Part shown: piece by piece, positions 16,019 through 24,867 of the stretch
How positions within the stretch are numbered: the first letter of the stretch is position 1
Layout of the letters: every line of letters starts with the position of its first letter
Assembly: GCA_038200305.1 (NCBI GenBank)
Contig: JBBPYD010000080.1
Location: forward strand, 1-31,222
Reading direction: 5' to 3'
Source of the DNA: JANXXV01 sp038200305
GTDB lineage: Bacteria > Acidobacteriota > Terriglobia > Bryobacterales > Bryobacteraceae
Length of the DNA stretch: 31,222 bases
Program-made: the position numbers and the translations under genes
The notes under the pieces: generated by a model
The model's input: the letters and a program-made list of their open reading frames with translations, nothing else
The model's database searches: none
What the model was told of the DNA's origin: nothing

Positions 16019-16636
16019 ATGACGAGAACCCGTTTGTCCCTGGGTCTGTTTATTTTTGCGTGTCTTTCCGCGAGCGGCCAACTTCCGCAACCGATCCCTG
16101 GCAATCGCTTCGTGCCGTTTACGCAGATACGGACTTATCTCGCGCTGACGGATGACCAAGTGGCGCGATTGATCCAAAACCTCACAGATTACAGCCAACT
16201 GGTCTCGCAACGGCAACAGAGAATGTTCCAGGTGCAGTCGGAGATTCGAGATGAAACGGCGAAGAGTCCGCTGGACCCAGCAGCGCTCGGCATTCGTTAC
16301 GCCGAGATTGAAACGATTTGCCGGAATGTGAATGACGAGGGTGCTGCCGTTCAGACGCGAAATCTCACGCTCTTATCGGATGCGCAGAAGGTGAAGTTGA
16401 AGGCACTTGACGACGCATACAAGCTGCTGCCAGTGATCAATGAAGCGCAGACGGCTGGCCTGCTTTCGCCTCCCGGACCGTATACGGGGGCGCCCGGTAT
16501 TATTCCCATTACCGGCGCGTTCGGCTTTGCTAGCTTTCTCCTTGGCTCTCCATCAGGGAGCCTTTCCGGTTGCCAGCAGCCCACGATACTACTCAACCCG
16601 GCGATACGCACTGGCGACTTCACAGGCCTGCAGTAA
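16019..16636 (+). CDS. Small secreted Spy/CpxP-like (LTXXQ) protein
   Basis: 205 aa. A signal peptide (RTRLSLGLFIFACLSASGQ) is followed by an almost all-helical central part: TYLALTDDQVARLIQNLTDY, then a coiled-coil-like segment, then LTLLSDAQKVKLKALDDAY. The two LT/LS-D-x-Q motifs are the LTXXQ pattern of periplasmic Spy/CpxP chaperones and metal-stress sensors. The last 60 residues are rich in Gly, Pro and Ser and look unstructured. The likely role is extracytoplasmic stress or chaperoning; this is a pattern-level assignment. It precedes the phosphatase operon by about 100 nt. Confidence 0.65.
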   Translation: MTRTRLSLGLFIFACLSASGQLPQPIPGNRFVPFTQIRTYLALTDDQVARLIQNLTDYSQLVSQRQQRMFQVQSEIRDETAKSPLDPAALGIRYAEIETICRNVNDEGAAVQTRNLTLLSDAQKVKLKALDDAYKLLPVINEAQTAGLLSPPGPYTGAPGIIPITGAFGFASFLLGSPSGSLSGCQQPTILLNPAIRTGDFTGLQ

Positions 16637-16739
16637 AGACTGGTACCTAGCCATGAGGCAAATTCACTTTTGACGGATGCACAGGCGCGCTCATTTAACC
16701 CACAGGACCATACCGTACCAATCTGGATCGTTCCGAGTC

Positions 16740-18137
16740 ATGAAGAAATCACTTGCAATTTTCCTGCTGGCCGCCTGTTTATCATTCGCCGATGCGGGTG
16801 CGTTCCGCGTTAAGCCTTACCTGCAACTGGGTGACAATGCATCGAAGACCGATGAACTCACGTTGCTTTGGCAGACTGCAGATGCCGACGCGGAGTGGTC
16901 GGTGGAAGCGAAGCCGGATGCGGCTTCCAAATGGGTAAAGATGGATGCTCCGTCGTTCCGGCGCGTCGCCGTGCGGGGCGTTGATGCGCATCGGGTGTAC
17001 AAAGTAAAGTTGACGGGCCTGGGAGCAGGGAAAGATTTTGGATATCAGGTTTCAGTGGCAGGGAAACCGGTCTTTACCGCGCAAGGCCACGCGCGCAAAT
17101 CGACCGCCCAACCCTATAAATTTGTTGTATTCGGGGATTGCGCACAGGGGACCGACGGCCAGCGCCAGGTGGCGTACCAGACCTCGCTCGCCAAACCGGA
17201 TTTCGTTTTGGTCGCGGGGGATATCGTGTATTCGCGGGGCCTCGCCTCCGAATACCTGACGAAGTACTTCCCGATCTACAACGCCGACGAACCATCGGCG
17301 TTGGCGGGCGCGCCGCTGCTCCGTTCGACGGTTTTCATCGGAGCGCCGGGGAATCATGACATATCCATTCCCGATGTGACCAAGTTTCCGGATAGCCTGG
17401 CGTTCTATTACTACTGGAATCAGCCGCTAAATGGACCTCTTCAGACCATCGGGGCGCCGAGCACTCCTGTGTTGATTGGAGACGAGGAAGACCAGAAGGC
17501 ATTTCTCGCCGCCGCAGGCCCAACCTATCCGGGGATGGCCAATTTTTCCTTTGATTATGGCAGTGCCCACTGGACGGTGCTCGATTCCAACAAGAATGTC
17601 GACTGGACCGATCCGGCGCTGATCAAGTGGGTGACGGATGATTTAAAGGCGGCACAGTCAGCAACCTGGCGATTCGTCGCGTTCCATCATCCAGGGTTCA
17701 ATTCATCGACGAGCCACTTCAAGGATCAGTGGATGCGCGGTCTTTCGGACGTATTTGAGAAGGGCAACGTGAGTGTCGTTTTCGCCGGGCACGTGCATAA
17801 TTATCAACGCACGTTTCCGCTCACGTTTCAGGCAAAGCCAGACGGCTTCGACAAGAAGACGGGGGTGCTGGACGGGACCTGGACGCTGGATAAGCAATAC
17901 GACGGCAAAGCCAACACGAAGCCAAAGGGGATCATCTACCTTGTGACCGGCGGGGGTGGCGCCAGGCTCTACAATCCGGAACAGGAAACGAAGCCCGAGA
18001 CCTGGCAGCCGTTCACGACGAAATTCATCGCAAGCACAAATTCGTTTACGCTCGTCGATGTGAAGGGCAAGCAGCTTACTGTCCGGCAGATTGCCGCAAA
18101 TGGTGACGAGGTGGACCGGTTCGTGATAACACAGTAG
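16740..18137 (+). CDS. Secreted purple-acid-phosphatase-like metallophosphoesterase
   Basis: 465 aa from the ATG at 16740, which gives a clean signal peptide (KKSLAIFLLAACLSFADAG). Residues about 22-115 are an Fn3-like N-terminal domain typical of purple acid phosphatases. The calcineurin-like core follows with metal motifs in order: VVFGDCAQ, VAGDIVYSRG, GAPGNHD, FVAFHHPGF and VFAGHVHNYQRT. All five blocks of metal ligands (GD, GDxxY, GNHD, HH, GHxH) are present, so it should be active as a periplasmic or outer-surface phosphomonoesterase. It is the first gene of a run of four; the next gene starts 4 nt after its stop. Confidence 0.9.
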   Translation: MKKSLAIFLLAACLSFADAGAFRVKPYLQLGDNASKTDELTLLWQTADADAEWSVEAKPDAASKWVKMDAPSFRRVAVRGVDAHRVYKVKLTGLGAGKDFGYQVSVAGKPVFTAQGHARKSTAQPYKFVVFGDCAQGTDGQRQVAYQTSLAKPDFVLVAGDIVYSRGLASEYLTKYFPIYNADEPSALAGAPLLRSTVFIGAPGNHDISIPDVTKFPDSLAFYYYWNQPLNGPLQTIGAPSTPVLIGDEEDQKAFLAAAGPTYPGMANFSFDYGSAHWTVLDSNKNVDWTDPALIKWVTDDLKAAQSATWRFVAFHHPGFNSSTSHFKDQWMRGLSDVFEKGNVSVVFAGHVHNYQRTFPLTFQAKPDGFDKKTGVLDGTWTLDKQYDGKANTKPKGIIYLVTGGGGARLYNPEQETKPETWQPFTTKFIASTNSFTLVDVKGKQLTVRQIAANGDEVDRFVITQ

Positions 18138-18141
18138 GTAG

Positions 18142-19779
18142 ATGTACCGCCTGCTCTTTGCTCTGCTGATCCCCGCCGTGCTGTCCGCGGAAGAGCGTTG
18201 GCTGCAATTCAATAGCGGGCCATTTCAGGTATTGACCAACGCCGGCGAGAAGACCGGGCGCGATACCCTCAACCATTTCGAACAGCTTCGCCATACCCTG
18301 GGTGCTACGCTCGGCAAGCAGGATTTGGTGAGCGTATGGCCCATTCGTGCGCTGGTGCCGAAGCCGGGCAAGGGATCTACTACGGACTTTCCGGCGCTGA
18401 AATTAGCGAGGGATGCCTACGTCGCGAGCTTCACTTCCATTACGCCCGCCACGCTGGCGAGCATCACGCAAATCCTGATCGACGCGAATGCGGGCCGGAT
18501 GTCTCAAGGCATCGAACATGGGCTGGTGGAGCTGTTCTCCACTCTGAAAGTGGATGGGACCAAGGTGGTGATCGGAACGCCGCCGGCTGCGAAGGACCGG
18601 GACTGGTCGCGGGTCCATATGCTTACGGTAGACCCGGCGTACAACGGCCGCCTGCGGGTGCTGCTCTGGAATCTGCAACAAGGCGTTGAGGCGGAACCAG
18701 CGTACAAAAATGCTTTCGAGAAAACTCCGGGGCAGATTGACGAACAACTGAACAGCTATATTGAAGCGGGCAATTATGGGACGACGCCGCTCTCCGGCAG
18801 GCCGCTGGATCCGAAGCGGCAACTACTTTCGAAACCGGCGGAACTGTATGATGTCGAGTTAGCCCAGGCCGATGTGTTGCTGGCGAACAACGCGGCTGGG
18901 GCTCGCGACGCATACGCGGCGTTGCTAAAGCAGAAACCCGGTGCACCGGAACCGAACGAGGGGATGGGCTTGCTCTCGTTACAGACATCGGGTGCGCTTG
19001 CTTTCTTCGATACGGCTGTGAAGAGCGATTCGCGTAGTGCACGTGCCTTCGAGGAGCAGGGCCGCCTTCTCACGGATCCAACACAAAAAAAAGCTGCATT
19101 CGCCAAGGCGGCACAATTGAACCCGCGTTGGGCTGCACCGTATATCATGCAGGCGGAATTGCAGCCGACTGCATTCGAGAAGACGCCGTTGCTTAAGATG
19201 GCAACGCAACTGGAACCGCGGAATGCGCCGTATTGGCGGATGCTGGCCGAAGCGCAGGAAGGCGCCAATCAGTTCGCCGATGCTGGAAAATCGTGGGGGA
19301 GCGCGGAAAGAGCTACCGAATCTTCACAGGAACAGGCGATGATCCGCCAGGCGCGATTGCAGGGCGAGGAACACCGGCTCGATCAACAGGCCAAGGAAAA
19401 GCAGGACGCCCGGCGCAAGCTGGAGCAGGAGACGCAGGATCTGAAGAATCGGGCGCTGGCGGATATCCGGGCGTTTGAAGCAAAGGCCAATCAGGGCCAG
19501 GTTCCAATGGATCCGAAGATCAAGTTGGACGAGTTCAAGGAAGATCCAGGCGCGAAGATCACGGGTGTTCTAGTGCGCGTCGATTGCATGGGAAAACAAG
19601 CGCGGCTGCACGTGCAAACAGGAAGCAAGAAAACCACGCAGGTGTTAGTTCGCGACCCATCCAAGGTGGCCATTCGCGGTGGTGGCGAGAAGGCTCTTGG
19701 ATGCGGCGTACAACGCCCCGCGCGCCCGTTGACTATTGAATCGAAGCAAGGCGAAGTGTCGAGCATCGACTTTCAGTAA
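18142..19779 (+). CDS. Secreted tetratricopeptide-repeat protein
   Basis: 545 aa. A short signal peptide (YRLLFALLIPAVLSAEE) is followed by a domain beginning WLQFNSGPFQVLTNAGEKTG, a start often seen in acidobacterial exported proteins. The middle has TPR-like helices rich in Ala and Pro (ELAQADVLLANNAAGARDAY, then ALLKQKPGAPEPNEGMGLLS). A charged coiled coil follows at about 410-450 (EEHRLDQQAKEKQDARRKLE), and the C-terminus is a small beta domain (KITGVLVRVDCMGKQARLHV). The role is unknown; TPR proteins scaffold other proteins. It is sandwiched between phosphatase and transporter genes with a 4-nt gap and a 1-nt overlap, so all are likely co-expressed. Confidence 0.7.
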   Translation: MYRLLFALLIPAVLSAEERWLQFNSGPFQVLTNAGEKTGRDTLNHFEQLRHTLGATLGKQDLVSVWPIRALVPKPGKGSTTDFPALKLARDAYVASFTSITPATLASITQILIDANAGRMSQGIEHGLVELFSTLKVDGTKVVIGTPPAAKDRDWSRVHMLTVDPAYNGRLRVLLWNLQQGVEAEPAYKNAFEKTPGQIDEQLNSYIEAGNYGTTPLSGRPLDPKRQLLSKPAELYDVELAQADVLLANNAAGARDAYAALLKQKPGAPEPNEGMGLLSLQTSGALAFFDTAVKSDSRSARAFEEQGRLLTDPTQKKAAFAKAAQLNPRWAAPYIMQAELQPTAFEKTPLLKMATQLEPRNAPYWRMLAEAQEGANQFADAGKSWGSAERATESSQEQAMIRQARLQGEEHRLDQQAKEKQDARRKLEQETQDLKNRALADIRAFEAKANQGQVPMDPKIKLDEFKEDPGAKITGVLVRVDCMGKQARLHVQTGSKKTTQVLVRDPSKVAIRGGGEKALGCGVQRPARPLTIESKQGEVSSIDFQ

Positions 19780-20972
19780 TGCTTTCAAAATCGCAACTCC
19801 GTTGGTTTACTGTTTGTGTGCTCTTTTCCTCGTCAGCGCTCAATTATCTGGATCGGAATGTTTTGTCGGCGCTTGCGCCCACTATCCTGCGCGAGTTCGG
19901 AATCGGCAATGAGCAATTCGGGTACATCTTGTCGGCGTTCTCCATCGTGTATGCTTTCAGCGCGCCGTTGATGGGCTTGTTCATCGACCGGGTGGGCCTT
20001 ACCTGGGGAGCCTGCGTCATCGTGGCGCTTTGGTCTCTTGCCGGAATGAGCACCGGACTGGTGGGCGGCTTCGGCGGGTTATTGATGTGCCGGGCCGCGC
20101 TCGGATTCGCAGAGGCGGGTGGAATTCCGGCCACGGGCAAAGCCTCCGCGCTCTACCTGGAACCGAAGGACCGCGCACTGGGATCGGGCATCAGCCAGTT
20201 TGGATTAGCCGCCGGGACTGTGTGTGCGCCGCTGCTGACTACGTGGGTCTCGGCGCGCGCCGGATGGCGTTCCGCTTTCGTTGTATCCGGGCTGCTTGGC
20301 TTCGTTTGGATTCCCATCTGGCTGTGGGTTGCGCGCAAAACTCCGCCGGTTCCGTCCAGGGCTATGGCGGGCCGGATTTCGGCAGGCCGAATGTTGCGCG
20401 ACCGCCGCTTTCTGGGCCTCATTGCAGCCAACGTGCTCGCCATGACCGTATACAGCCTGTGGTTCGGGTGGCTCACGCTCTTTATGGTGAACATTTTCCA
20501 CCTGACGGAAGCTCAAGCGAACCTGCGATTCGTCTGGATTCCTCCGATCTTCGCGACACTCGGCGGACTGCTCGGCGGCTGGCTGGCGATGCGTTTCATC
20601 CGGGGAGGCATGCCGGTGATGCAAGCGCGATTGAAGATTGCACTTGGAGCGGCCATATTCATTCTGGCAACCGCCGCCGCACCGTTGATGCCAACGCCCG
20701 CTCTAGCTACCGCGGCGATTTGCGTCAGCCTTTTTGCGGTGACTTGCCTGAGCGTCAATTACTATACGATTCCGCTGGATCTCTTCGGTCCAGAGAGAGC
20801 CGCGTTCAGCGTTGCGGCGCTCACAGGCGCGTTCGGCTTGATGCAGGCGTTCCTTTCGCCCTTGATCGGGCGCTGGTCCACCGTATTCGGATGGGGTACC
20901 GTGTGTGTCACGGTAGCCGCGCTTCCGCTGCTCTCGGTGGGCGTGCTAAAACTGTCTCTGCGGCGCACGTGA
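19779..20972 (+). CDS. MFS transporter (anion:cation symporter-like)
   Basis: 397 aa with about 12 predicted transmembrane helices. The N-terminus SALNYLDRNVLSALAPTILREFG and the loop APLMGLFIDRVG are typical of the ACS/hexuronate-type major facilitator subfamily. Further helices include GFAEAGGIPATGKASALYLEP (the usual motif after helix 4) and PLDLFGPERAAFSVAAL near the end. Substrates of this subfamily are organic anions such as hexuronates, tartrate or phosphorylated compounds. The start codon overlaps the previous stop as TAATG, and the stop overlaps the next start as GTGA, so translational coupling on both sides is likely. Confidence 0.88.
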   Translation: MLSKSQLRWFTVCVLFSSSALNYLDRNVLSALAPTILREFGIGNEQFGYILSAFSIVYAFSAPLMGLFIDRVGLTWGACVIVALWSLAGMSTGLVGGFGGLLMCRAALGFAEAGGIPATGKASALYLEPKDRALGSGISQFGLAAGTVCAPLLTTWVSARAGWRSAFVVSGLLGFVWIPIWLWVARKTPPVPSRAMAGRISAGRMLRDRRFLGLIAANVLAMTVYSLWFGWLTLFMVNIFHLTEAQANLRFVWIPPIFATLGGLLGGWLAMRFIRGGMPVMQARLKIALGAAIFILATAAAPLMPTPALATAAICVSLFAVTCLSVNYYTIPLDLFGPERAAFSVAALTGAFGLMQAFLSPLIGRWSTVFGWGTVCVTVAALPLLSVGVLKLSLRRT

Positions 20973-23017
20973 GCATCAAACATTTTCTATACAGATTGTT
21001 TGGGAAAGACTCTGAGGCGGTGGTAGTCAGCTTCCTCTCAGGTCCGATGCCGCTTGCGAGGCAGATGCTCAACCAGATCCGCGGCCTGGTTCCGGATCGC
21101 GAGCATTATGCTGTGACCCTCGATGGTGAAGAGGCCGAAATTCCAGGCGTGACGTGCTTGCGCCTAAGCGATCTGCCGGGTCCGCTGCGGTGCAAACGAA
21201 TCGGCCTCGCGCCGGTGCTTTATTCGAAAGACCCGAGATACCGGCCTCTCCGCCGTGCCGCGTGGAGCCGTGCGCCGCACAAGATTCTGGCCTTCAATGA
21301 ACGGCTCGAACGGCATCATCTCACACTGGGAACTTGCATCGCGTCGTGGCTGTTTGTGCACGGCGTTCCGCAGGACCGGATCTTTTTGCGCCCTTCCTGG
21401 CTTGTGCCCTGGAAGCGGGACCGGTCCGTGTTCCCGGCGGCAGTGGAAATCTACGATGGCCGCCCGCTCTCACCAGAGAGGCCGCGAGTGGCGGTGGTTA
21501 CGCCATACTTCCCGTATCCATTGAGCCACGGGGGAGCGGTCCGGATCTATCATCTGCTGCGGGAGGCCGCCCGGGACTTCGATGTTTTCCTGTTTTCGTT
21601 TGCAGGGAAGATTGACCCCGGTGACTTGCCACCGGTAATGGAACTCTGCGCCAAGGTGGTGACTGTTCCGAACACGCGCTACCGTGAGCCGCGCTGGTCT
21701 ACGCTGCAGCCGCCGGAGATTGGTGAATTCCGCTCACCGACAATGCGCCGCATGATCGCACAGTTCAAGCACGGCCATGACATTCAGATCGTACAGGTGG
21801 AGTACACGCAGATGGCGTCCTACGACGGCGACGTTCTGGTGGAACATGACGTCACTTTTGACCTCTACCGTCAGATCCATGAGCGTGAGCGAACCCTCTC
21901 TTCCTGGTGGAACTGGAAGCGGTGGGTTTGGGCGGAGCGCCGGGCGGTGTCCCGATTCCGGCGCGTTGTGGTGATGTCAGAGAAGGACAGGGAGCTTTTG
22001 CCGGGGGCGAATGTCCGCGCGATTCCCAATGGTGTAGATCTCAACCGCTTCCGCCCGCAGCCTGAGCCGGATTCCGCGCGGCTTCTGTTCGTCGGCTCTT
22101 TCAGGCACTTCCCAAACGTGGTTGCCTATCGTTTCTTTACTGAGGAGGTGTGGCCTCGTCTGCGCCAGAGCGTTCCAGGAATTGCGCTCACCACGGTGGC
22201 TGGTATGGACCCGGAACTCTATTGGAACTCCCCACCCTGCGTTGACGATGCAATCGAGTTTCACGGCTTTGTCCGCGACGTGGCGCCACTCTACGTAAAT
22301 GCCAACATCGTTATAGTGCCGACCAAGGTGTCGGCGGGCACCAATCTCAAGGTGCTGGAAGCGATGGCGATGCGCCGCGCGATTGTCTCGACCAGTTCGG
22401 GGTGCACCGGACTTCCGCTACAGCACGGTATCTCTGTATGGATCGCCGACACGCCCGAAGAGTTTGCGAAAGGGATAGAGCATCTGCTGGCGCACCCGGA
22501 AATTCGCGAAGCGATTGCAACCGCTGCCCGCGCCGCCGCAGAGCAACACTTCGATTGGAGAGCGTTGGGGACGCTGCAGCGCCAACTCTGGACCGATCTG
22601 TTGCCGAAGGATATCGTCAGCGTTCGCCCCGGTTCGCGGGCCGATCTCGCCGATATTGAGAGGATTCAGGCGAGCTCCGACGTGGCGGGCCACTGGGAGC
22701 CGGACAGCTACCTGCTCTACGATTTGCAAGTGGCTGAGTTGCAGGGGCAAGTTGCCGGTTTTTCGGTTAGCCGCTACGTGGACGAGGAGGCGGCGGAAGT
22801 GCTCAACATCGCGGTGGATCCTCTGTTCCGGCGGCAAGGGGTGGCCACGCGGCTACTTCGGAGTTTGCGGGCGAAGCGGCTGTTTCTGGAAGTTCGGGAG
22901 TCGAATGAGTCCGCGCAAAGCCTGTATCGGAAGCTCGGTTTTAGCGAAATCGGCCGGCGAGAAAAGTACTATGACAATCCCGAGGAGACAGCCATCGTCA
23001 TGCAGTTGTCACGATGA
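20969..23017 (+). CDS. Glycosyltransferase family 4 protein fused to a RimI-like GNAT acetyltransferase
   Basis: 682 aa from a GTG at 20969 that overlaps the transporter stop. The first 165 residues are an unassigned alpha/beta domain (VVVSFLSGPMPLARQMLNQI). Residues about 170-540 are a GT4 enzyme: VAVVTPYFPYPLSHGGAVRI, EHDVTFDLY, RAIPNGVDLNRFRP, LLFVGSFRHFPNVVAYRFF, VPTKVSAGTNLKVLEAMAMR. Residues about 549-682 are a GNAT fold: VRPGSRADLADIERIQ, NIAVDPLFRRQGVATRLL (acetyl-CoA loop), FLEVRESNESAQSLYRKLGF. The last two blocks closely resemble RimI, the alanine N-acetyltransferase of ribosomal protein S18. The frame is continuous with no internal start signal at the junction, so this is a true fusion. 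The substrates are unknown. Confidence 0.88.
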   Translation: MSIKHFLYRLFGKDSEAVVVSFLSGPMPLARQMLNQIRGLVPDREHYAVTLDGEEAEIPGVTCLRLSDLPGPLRCKRIGLAPVLYSKDPRYRPLRRAAWSRAPHKILAFNERLERHHLTLGTCIASWLFVHGVPQDRIFLRPSWLVPWKRDRSVFPAAVEIYDGRPLSPERPRVAVVTPYFPYPLSHGGAVRIYHLLREAARDFDVFLFSFAGKIDPGDLPPVMELCAKVVTVPNTRYREPRWSTLQPPEIGEFRSPTMRRMIAQFKHGHDIQIVQVEYTQMASYDGDVLVEHDVTFDLYRQIHERERTLSSWWNWKRWVWAERRAVSRFRRVVVMSEKDRELLPGANVRAIPNGVDLNRFRPQPEPDSARLLFVGSFRHFPNVVAYRFFTEEVWPRLRQSVPGIALTTVAGMDPELYWNSPPCVDDAIEFHGFVRDVAPLYVNANIVIVPTKVSAGTNLKVLEAMAMRRAIVSTSSGCTGLPLQHGISVWIADTPEEFAKGIEHLLAHPEIREAIATAARAAAEQHFDWRALGTLQRQLWTDLLPKDIVSVRPGSRADLADIERIQASSDVAGHWEPDSYLLYDLQVAELQGQVAGFSVSRYVDEEAAEVLNIAVDPLFRRQGVATRLLRSLRAKRLFLEVRESNESAQSLYRKLGFSEIGRREKYYDNPEETAIVMQLSR

Positions 23018-23107
23018 TTAAATCATGTTAACTTTCTAGTGTCACGAGCCGACCGGAACCGAAATGGCCTGACTCGGGCGTAGTAGCTCATAAAGGAGAA
23101 GCCCAGC

Positions 23108-23344
23108 ATGGAGAATATCGCGCAAGAAGAAATAAAGGCGCACCTGATGGCAACCGACCAGGAGTTCCAGCGCTTGTGCGCGGAGCATTCCGAATACGAT
23201 GAGAAGCTTGAGGCCCTGGAGGCAAAACACGCACTCACCGCGCAAGATCAAATGGAAGAAGTCCGTCTGAAAAAGCTGAAACTTCATTTGAAAGACCAGA
23301 TGATGGAGATGATTAAGCGGAACAAACCAGCCCAAGTCGTCTGA
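23108..23344 (+). CDS. YdcH/DUF465 family small helical protein
   Basis: 78 aa; AAAGGAGAA sits 8 nt before the ATG. The whole protein is a charged helical hairpin: ENIAQEEIKAHLMATDQEFQ, then LEALEAKHALTAQDQ, then RLKKLKLHLKDQMMEMI. The H-L...D.EF..L...H..YD..L..LE pattern and the L-K...LKD.M..M end are DUF465 (YdcH) hallmarks. The function of the family is unknown. It stands alone, followed by a strong hairpin at 23372. Confidence 0.9.
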   Translation: MENIAQEEIKAHLMATDQEFQRLCAEHSEYDEKLEALEAKHALTAQDQMEEVRLKKLKLHLKDQMMEMIKRNKPAQVV

Positions 23345-23371
23345 CATTAGTTGCGCCAGAAATCAAACGGG

Positions 23372-23401
23372 AGCCCGGTCAGTGTCCGGGCTTTCCTTTC
23401 T
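23372..23401 (+). terminator. Rho-independent terminator after the YdcH-like gene
   Basis: The perfect stem AGCCCGG (23372-23378) / CCGGGCT (23386-23392) has a 7-nt loop and is followed by the T-rich TTCCTTTCT. It lies 28 nt after the stop codon. A convergent gene ends at 23424, so it may also limit transcription from the right. Confidence 0.7.
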
Positions 23402-23423
23402 GCCCGGCCGCGTCTCTGATCGC

Positions 23424-24518
23424 CTATTGTTTTAGCGACTTGCCCTGTGCGAGCTTCTTTGCTCTTTCAAGCGCATGTGTGGCCTTCATCTTGACATCCG
23501 GTTCGACGCCCGTTCCTTCCCAATCTCTGCTTGAAAAGGGGTTAATCGATCTCGTTTCCGGAATGCCCATGCCGAAGTGCTCACCAATCCGCTGAAAGAC
23601 CCCCGCATGCGCGACACCACGTGTGGTTTCACCCACCAGCGTGGCGCGTTTTAGCATCTTCAGGTTGTAGGCGAAGTGCTCGGCGCCGGAAGCAGTCCTG
23701 GCCGAGGTCAATAGGTATACCGGCTTGTCTGCCAGTCTGTTTCCTGGAACCGGCGACTTCGTCCAGGACTGCCGAGCCGTTGTTTCCGAGGGGGTGTACA
23801 GGTACTCGGGATGATCGAAAAGGTACGCGGCAAGCAGCCTGACCATGCCAGGGTATCCCCCACGGTTGTCCCGCAAATCGAAGATGATCGCATCGGCGTG
23901 ATTTAAGGAAGTCATCGCAGCCGTGGCCGCCGGTTGGCAGATGGATGGATCCGGAAACGAATTGAGCTTCAGGTAGCCGATGTTATGCGGCAGGATCTCT
24001 ACCTTTTCGAACGTGCAGTTTTCCTGCTCCAATGCCTTCCGATAACGCGCACGGCCTTCCGGTGTTAGTACCGGTGGACGATCAGGCAATGGGCTCTGAC
24101 TATAAATTAGGTCCAGGTGCATGTCCTGGCTCACATCCCTCAACTGCCTGGTTAGCAGATCGGCAAATGCCCGGCCATCCGTCACTGCATCGTAATCGCC
24201 ATCTTTTTCGTGCGCCAGCAACGCATCCGCCATCTTCTGCGCACTTGGGGGATCAATGTAGTACTGCTTTAGATTCGCGATCGCCGCACGAATGACTTGT
24301 TGCCGCTTAGCAGCATCCAGATTGCCCCTCTCGACCACAGCCTGAGTCATCGCGCGGGGATCACCCTGCGGGTTGGGCTGCTGAGCTAACGGCTGGGGAA
24401 GTCCGGATGCGGCCTGCGCAAGGATCGGCTTCGCCGGGTGGTCCGGTGCAGACCATCGCGCGTAGGCTGAGCCTGGAGGTTTAAAGGACCGGGACACGAG
24501 GCGGCCGGTGGTTGCCAA
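23424..24518 (-). CDS. S41-family (IRBP/CtpA-like) peptidase, apparently split from its membrane prefix
   Basis: 364 aa as read from a weak TTG at 24518 with no ribosome binding site and no signal peptide. After a Pro/Gln-rich linker, a helical prodomain-like segment (AAIANLKQYYIDPPSAQKMA) precedes the S41 fold: IGYLKLNSFPDPSICQPAAT, IIFDLRDNRGGYPGMVRLLA, then VYLLTSARTASGAEHFAYNL with the predicted nucleophile Ser in TASGAE, and GETTRGVAHAG. It ends SSRDWEGTGVEPDVK, the usual S41 tail. No PDZ domain is visible, which fits the IRBP-like subgroup. The upstream ORF supplies a transmembrane segment in another frame across the overlap 24481-24518, so the original protein was probably one membrane-anchored peptidase. 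Confidence 0.82.
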   Translation of the reverse strand: MATTGRLVSRSFKPPGSAYARWSAPDHPAKPILAQAASGLPQPLAQQPNPQGDPRAMTQAVVERGNLDAAKRQQVIRAAIANLKQYYIDPPSAQKMADALLAHEKDGDYDAVTDGRAFADLLTRQLRDVSQDMHLDLIYSQSPLPDRPPVLTPEGRARYRKALEQENCTFEKVEILPHNIGYLKLNSFPDPSICQPAATAAMTSLNHADAIIFDLRDNRGGYPGMVRLLAAYLFDHPEYLYTPSETTARQSWTKSPVPGNRLADKPVYLLTSARTASGAEHFAYNLKMLKRATLVGETTRGVAHAGVFQRIGEHFGMGIPETRSINPFSSRDWEGTGVEPDVKMKATHALERAKKLAQGKSLKQ

Positions 24519-24867
24519 AATGTTCGATTGAAAATGGGAATGCAGCGAGGGTCACCAGTGACAGCACGCCTCCCAAAACGAGCGCTCCGCGACGGGGCGA
24601 TTCACCGCCTAGAACACAGAATGAAGGTATGCCATCCAAATGCGGCTGAGCCGAAGCGCCGACGAGATTCGGTGGGACATGGCCATACCCGTAAGGGACG
24701 GACATTGCTAAATCGGCCAGCAGATCGAGCCAGAGCCGCAGGCTTGAGAAGAATCCTTTTTCATCGCGGGCCCGGTCGCGGAACAGTTGCAGAGCTTCGC
24801 CGCCGTATGTCTCGCGAAAATGAGAAGAATGGAGCCGCAACAGCAAGGCGTATATCTTTTCAGACAT
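24481..24867 (-). CDS. Permease-prefix-type N-terminal module with one TM segment (front part of the split peptidase)
   Basis: 128 aa. The N-terminus MSEKIYALLLRLHSSHFRET, then ALQLFRDRARDEKG and LRLWLDLLADLAMSVP, is the prefix found in front of acidobacterial macrolide-exporter-like permeases, which are commonly PadR-linked. A single transmembrane helix follows (ALVLGGVLSLVTLAAFPFSI). Instead of permease helices, the frame ends 16 residues later in RPPRVPVL. The other frame continues as RLVSRSFKPPGSAYARW into the S41 peptidase. One extra base in the GC-rich tract near 24500-24515 would explain the break. The start overlaps the last 8 nt of the PadR gene, so the genes form one unit. Confidence 0.75.
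   Translation of the reverse strand: MSEKIYALLLRLHSSHFRETYGGEALQLFRDRARDEKGFFSSLRLWLDLLADLAMSVPYGYGHVPPNLVGASAQPHLDGIPSFCVLGGESPRRGALVLGGVLSLVTLAAFPFSIEHFGNHRPPRVPVL

Noticed and set aside
20030..20968. A 5' extension of the glycosyltransferase-GNAT frame across the transporter gene
   Set aside because: The extension is the out-of-frame reading of the MFS transporter, with no domain sense. The GTG at 20969 with a GTGA overlap is the better start.
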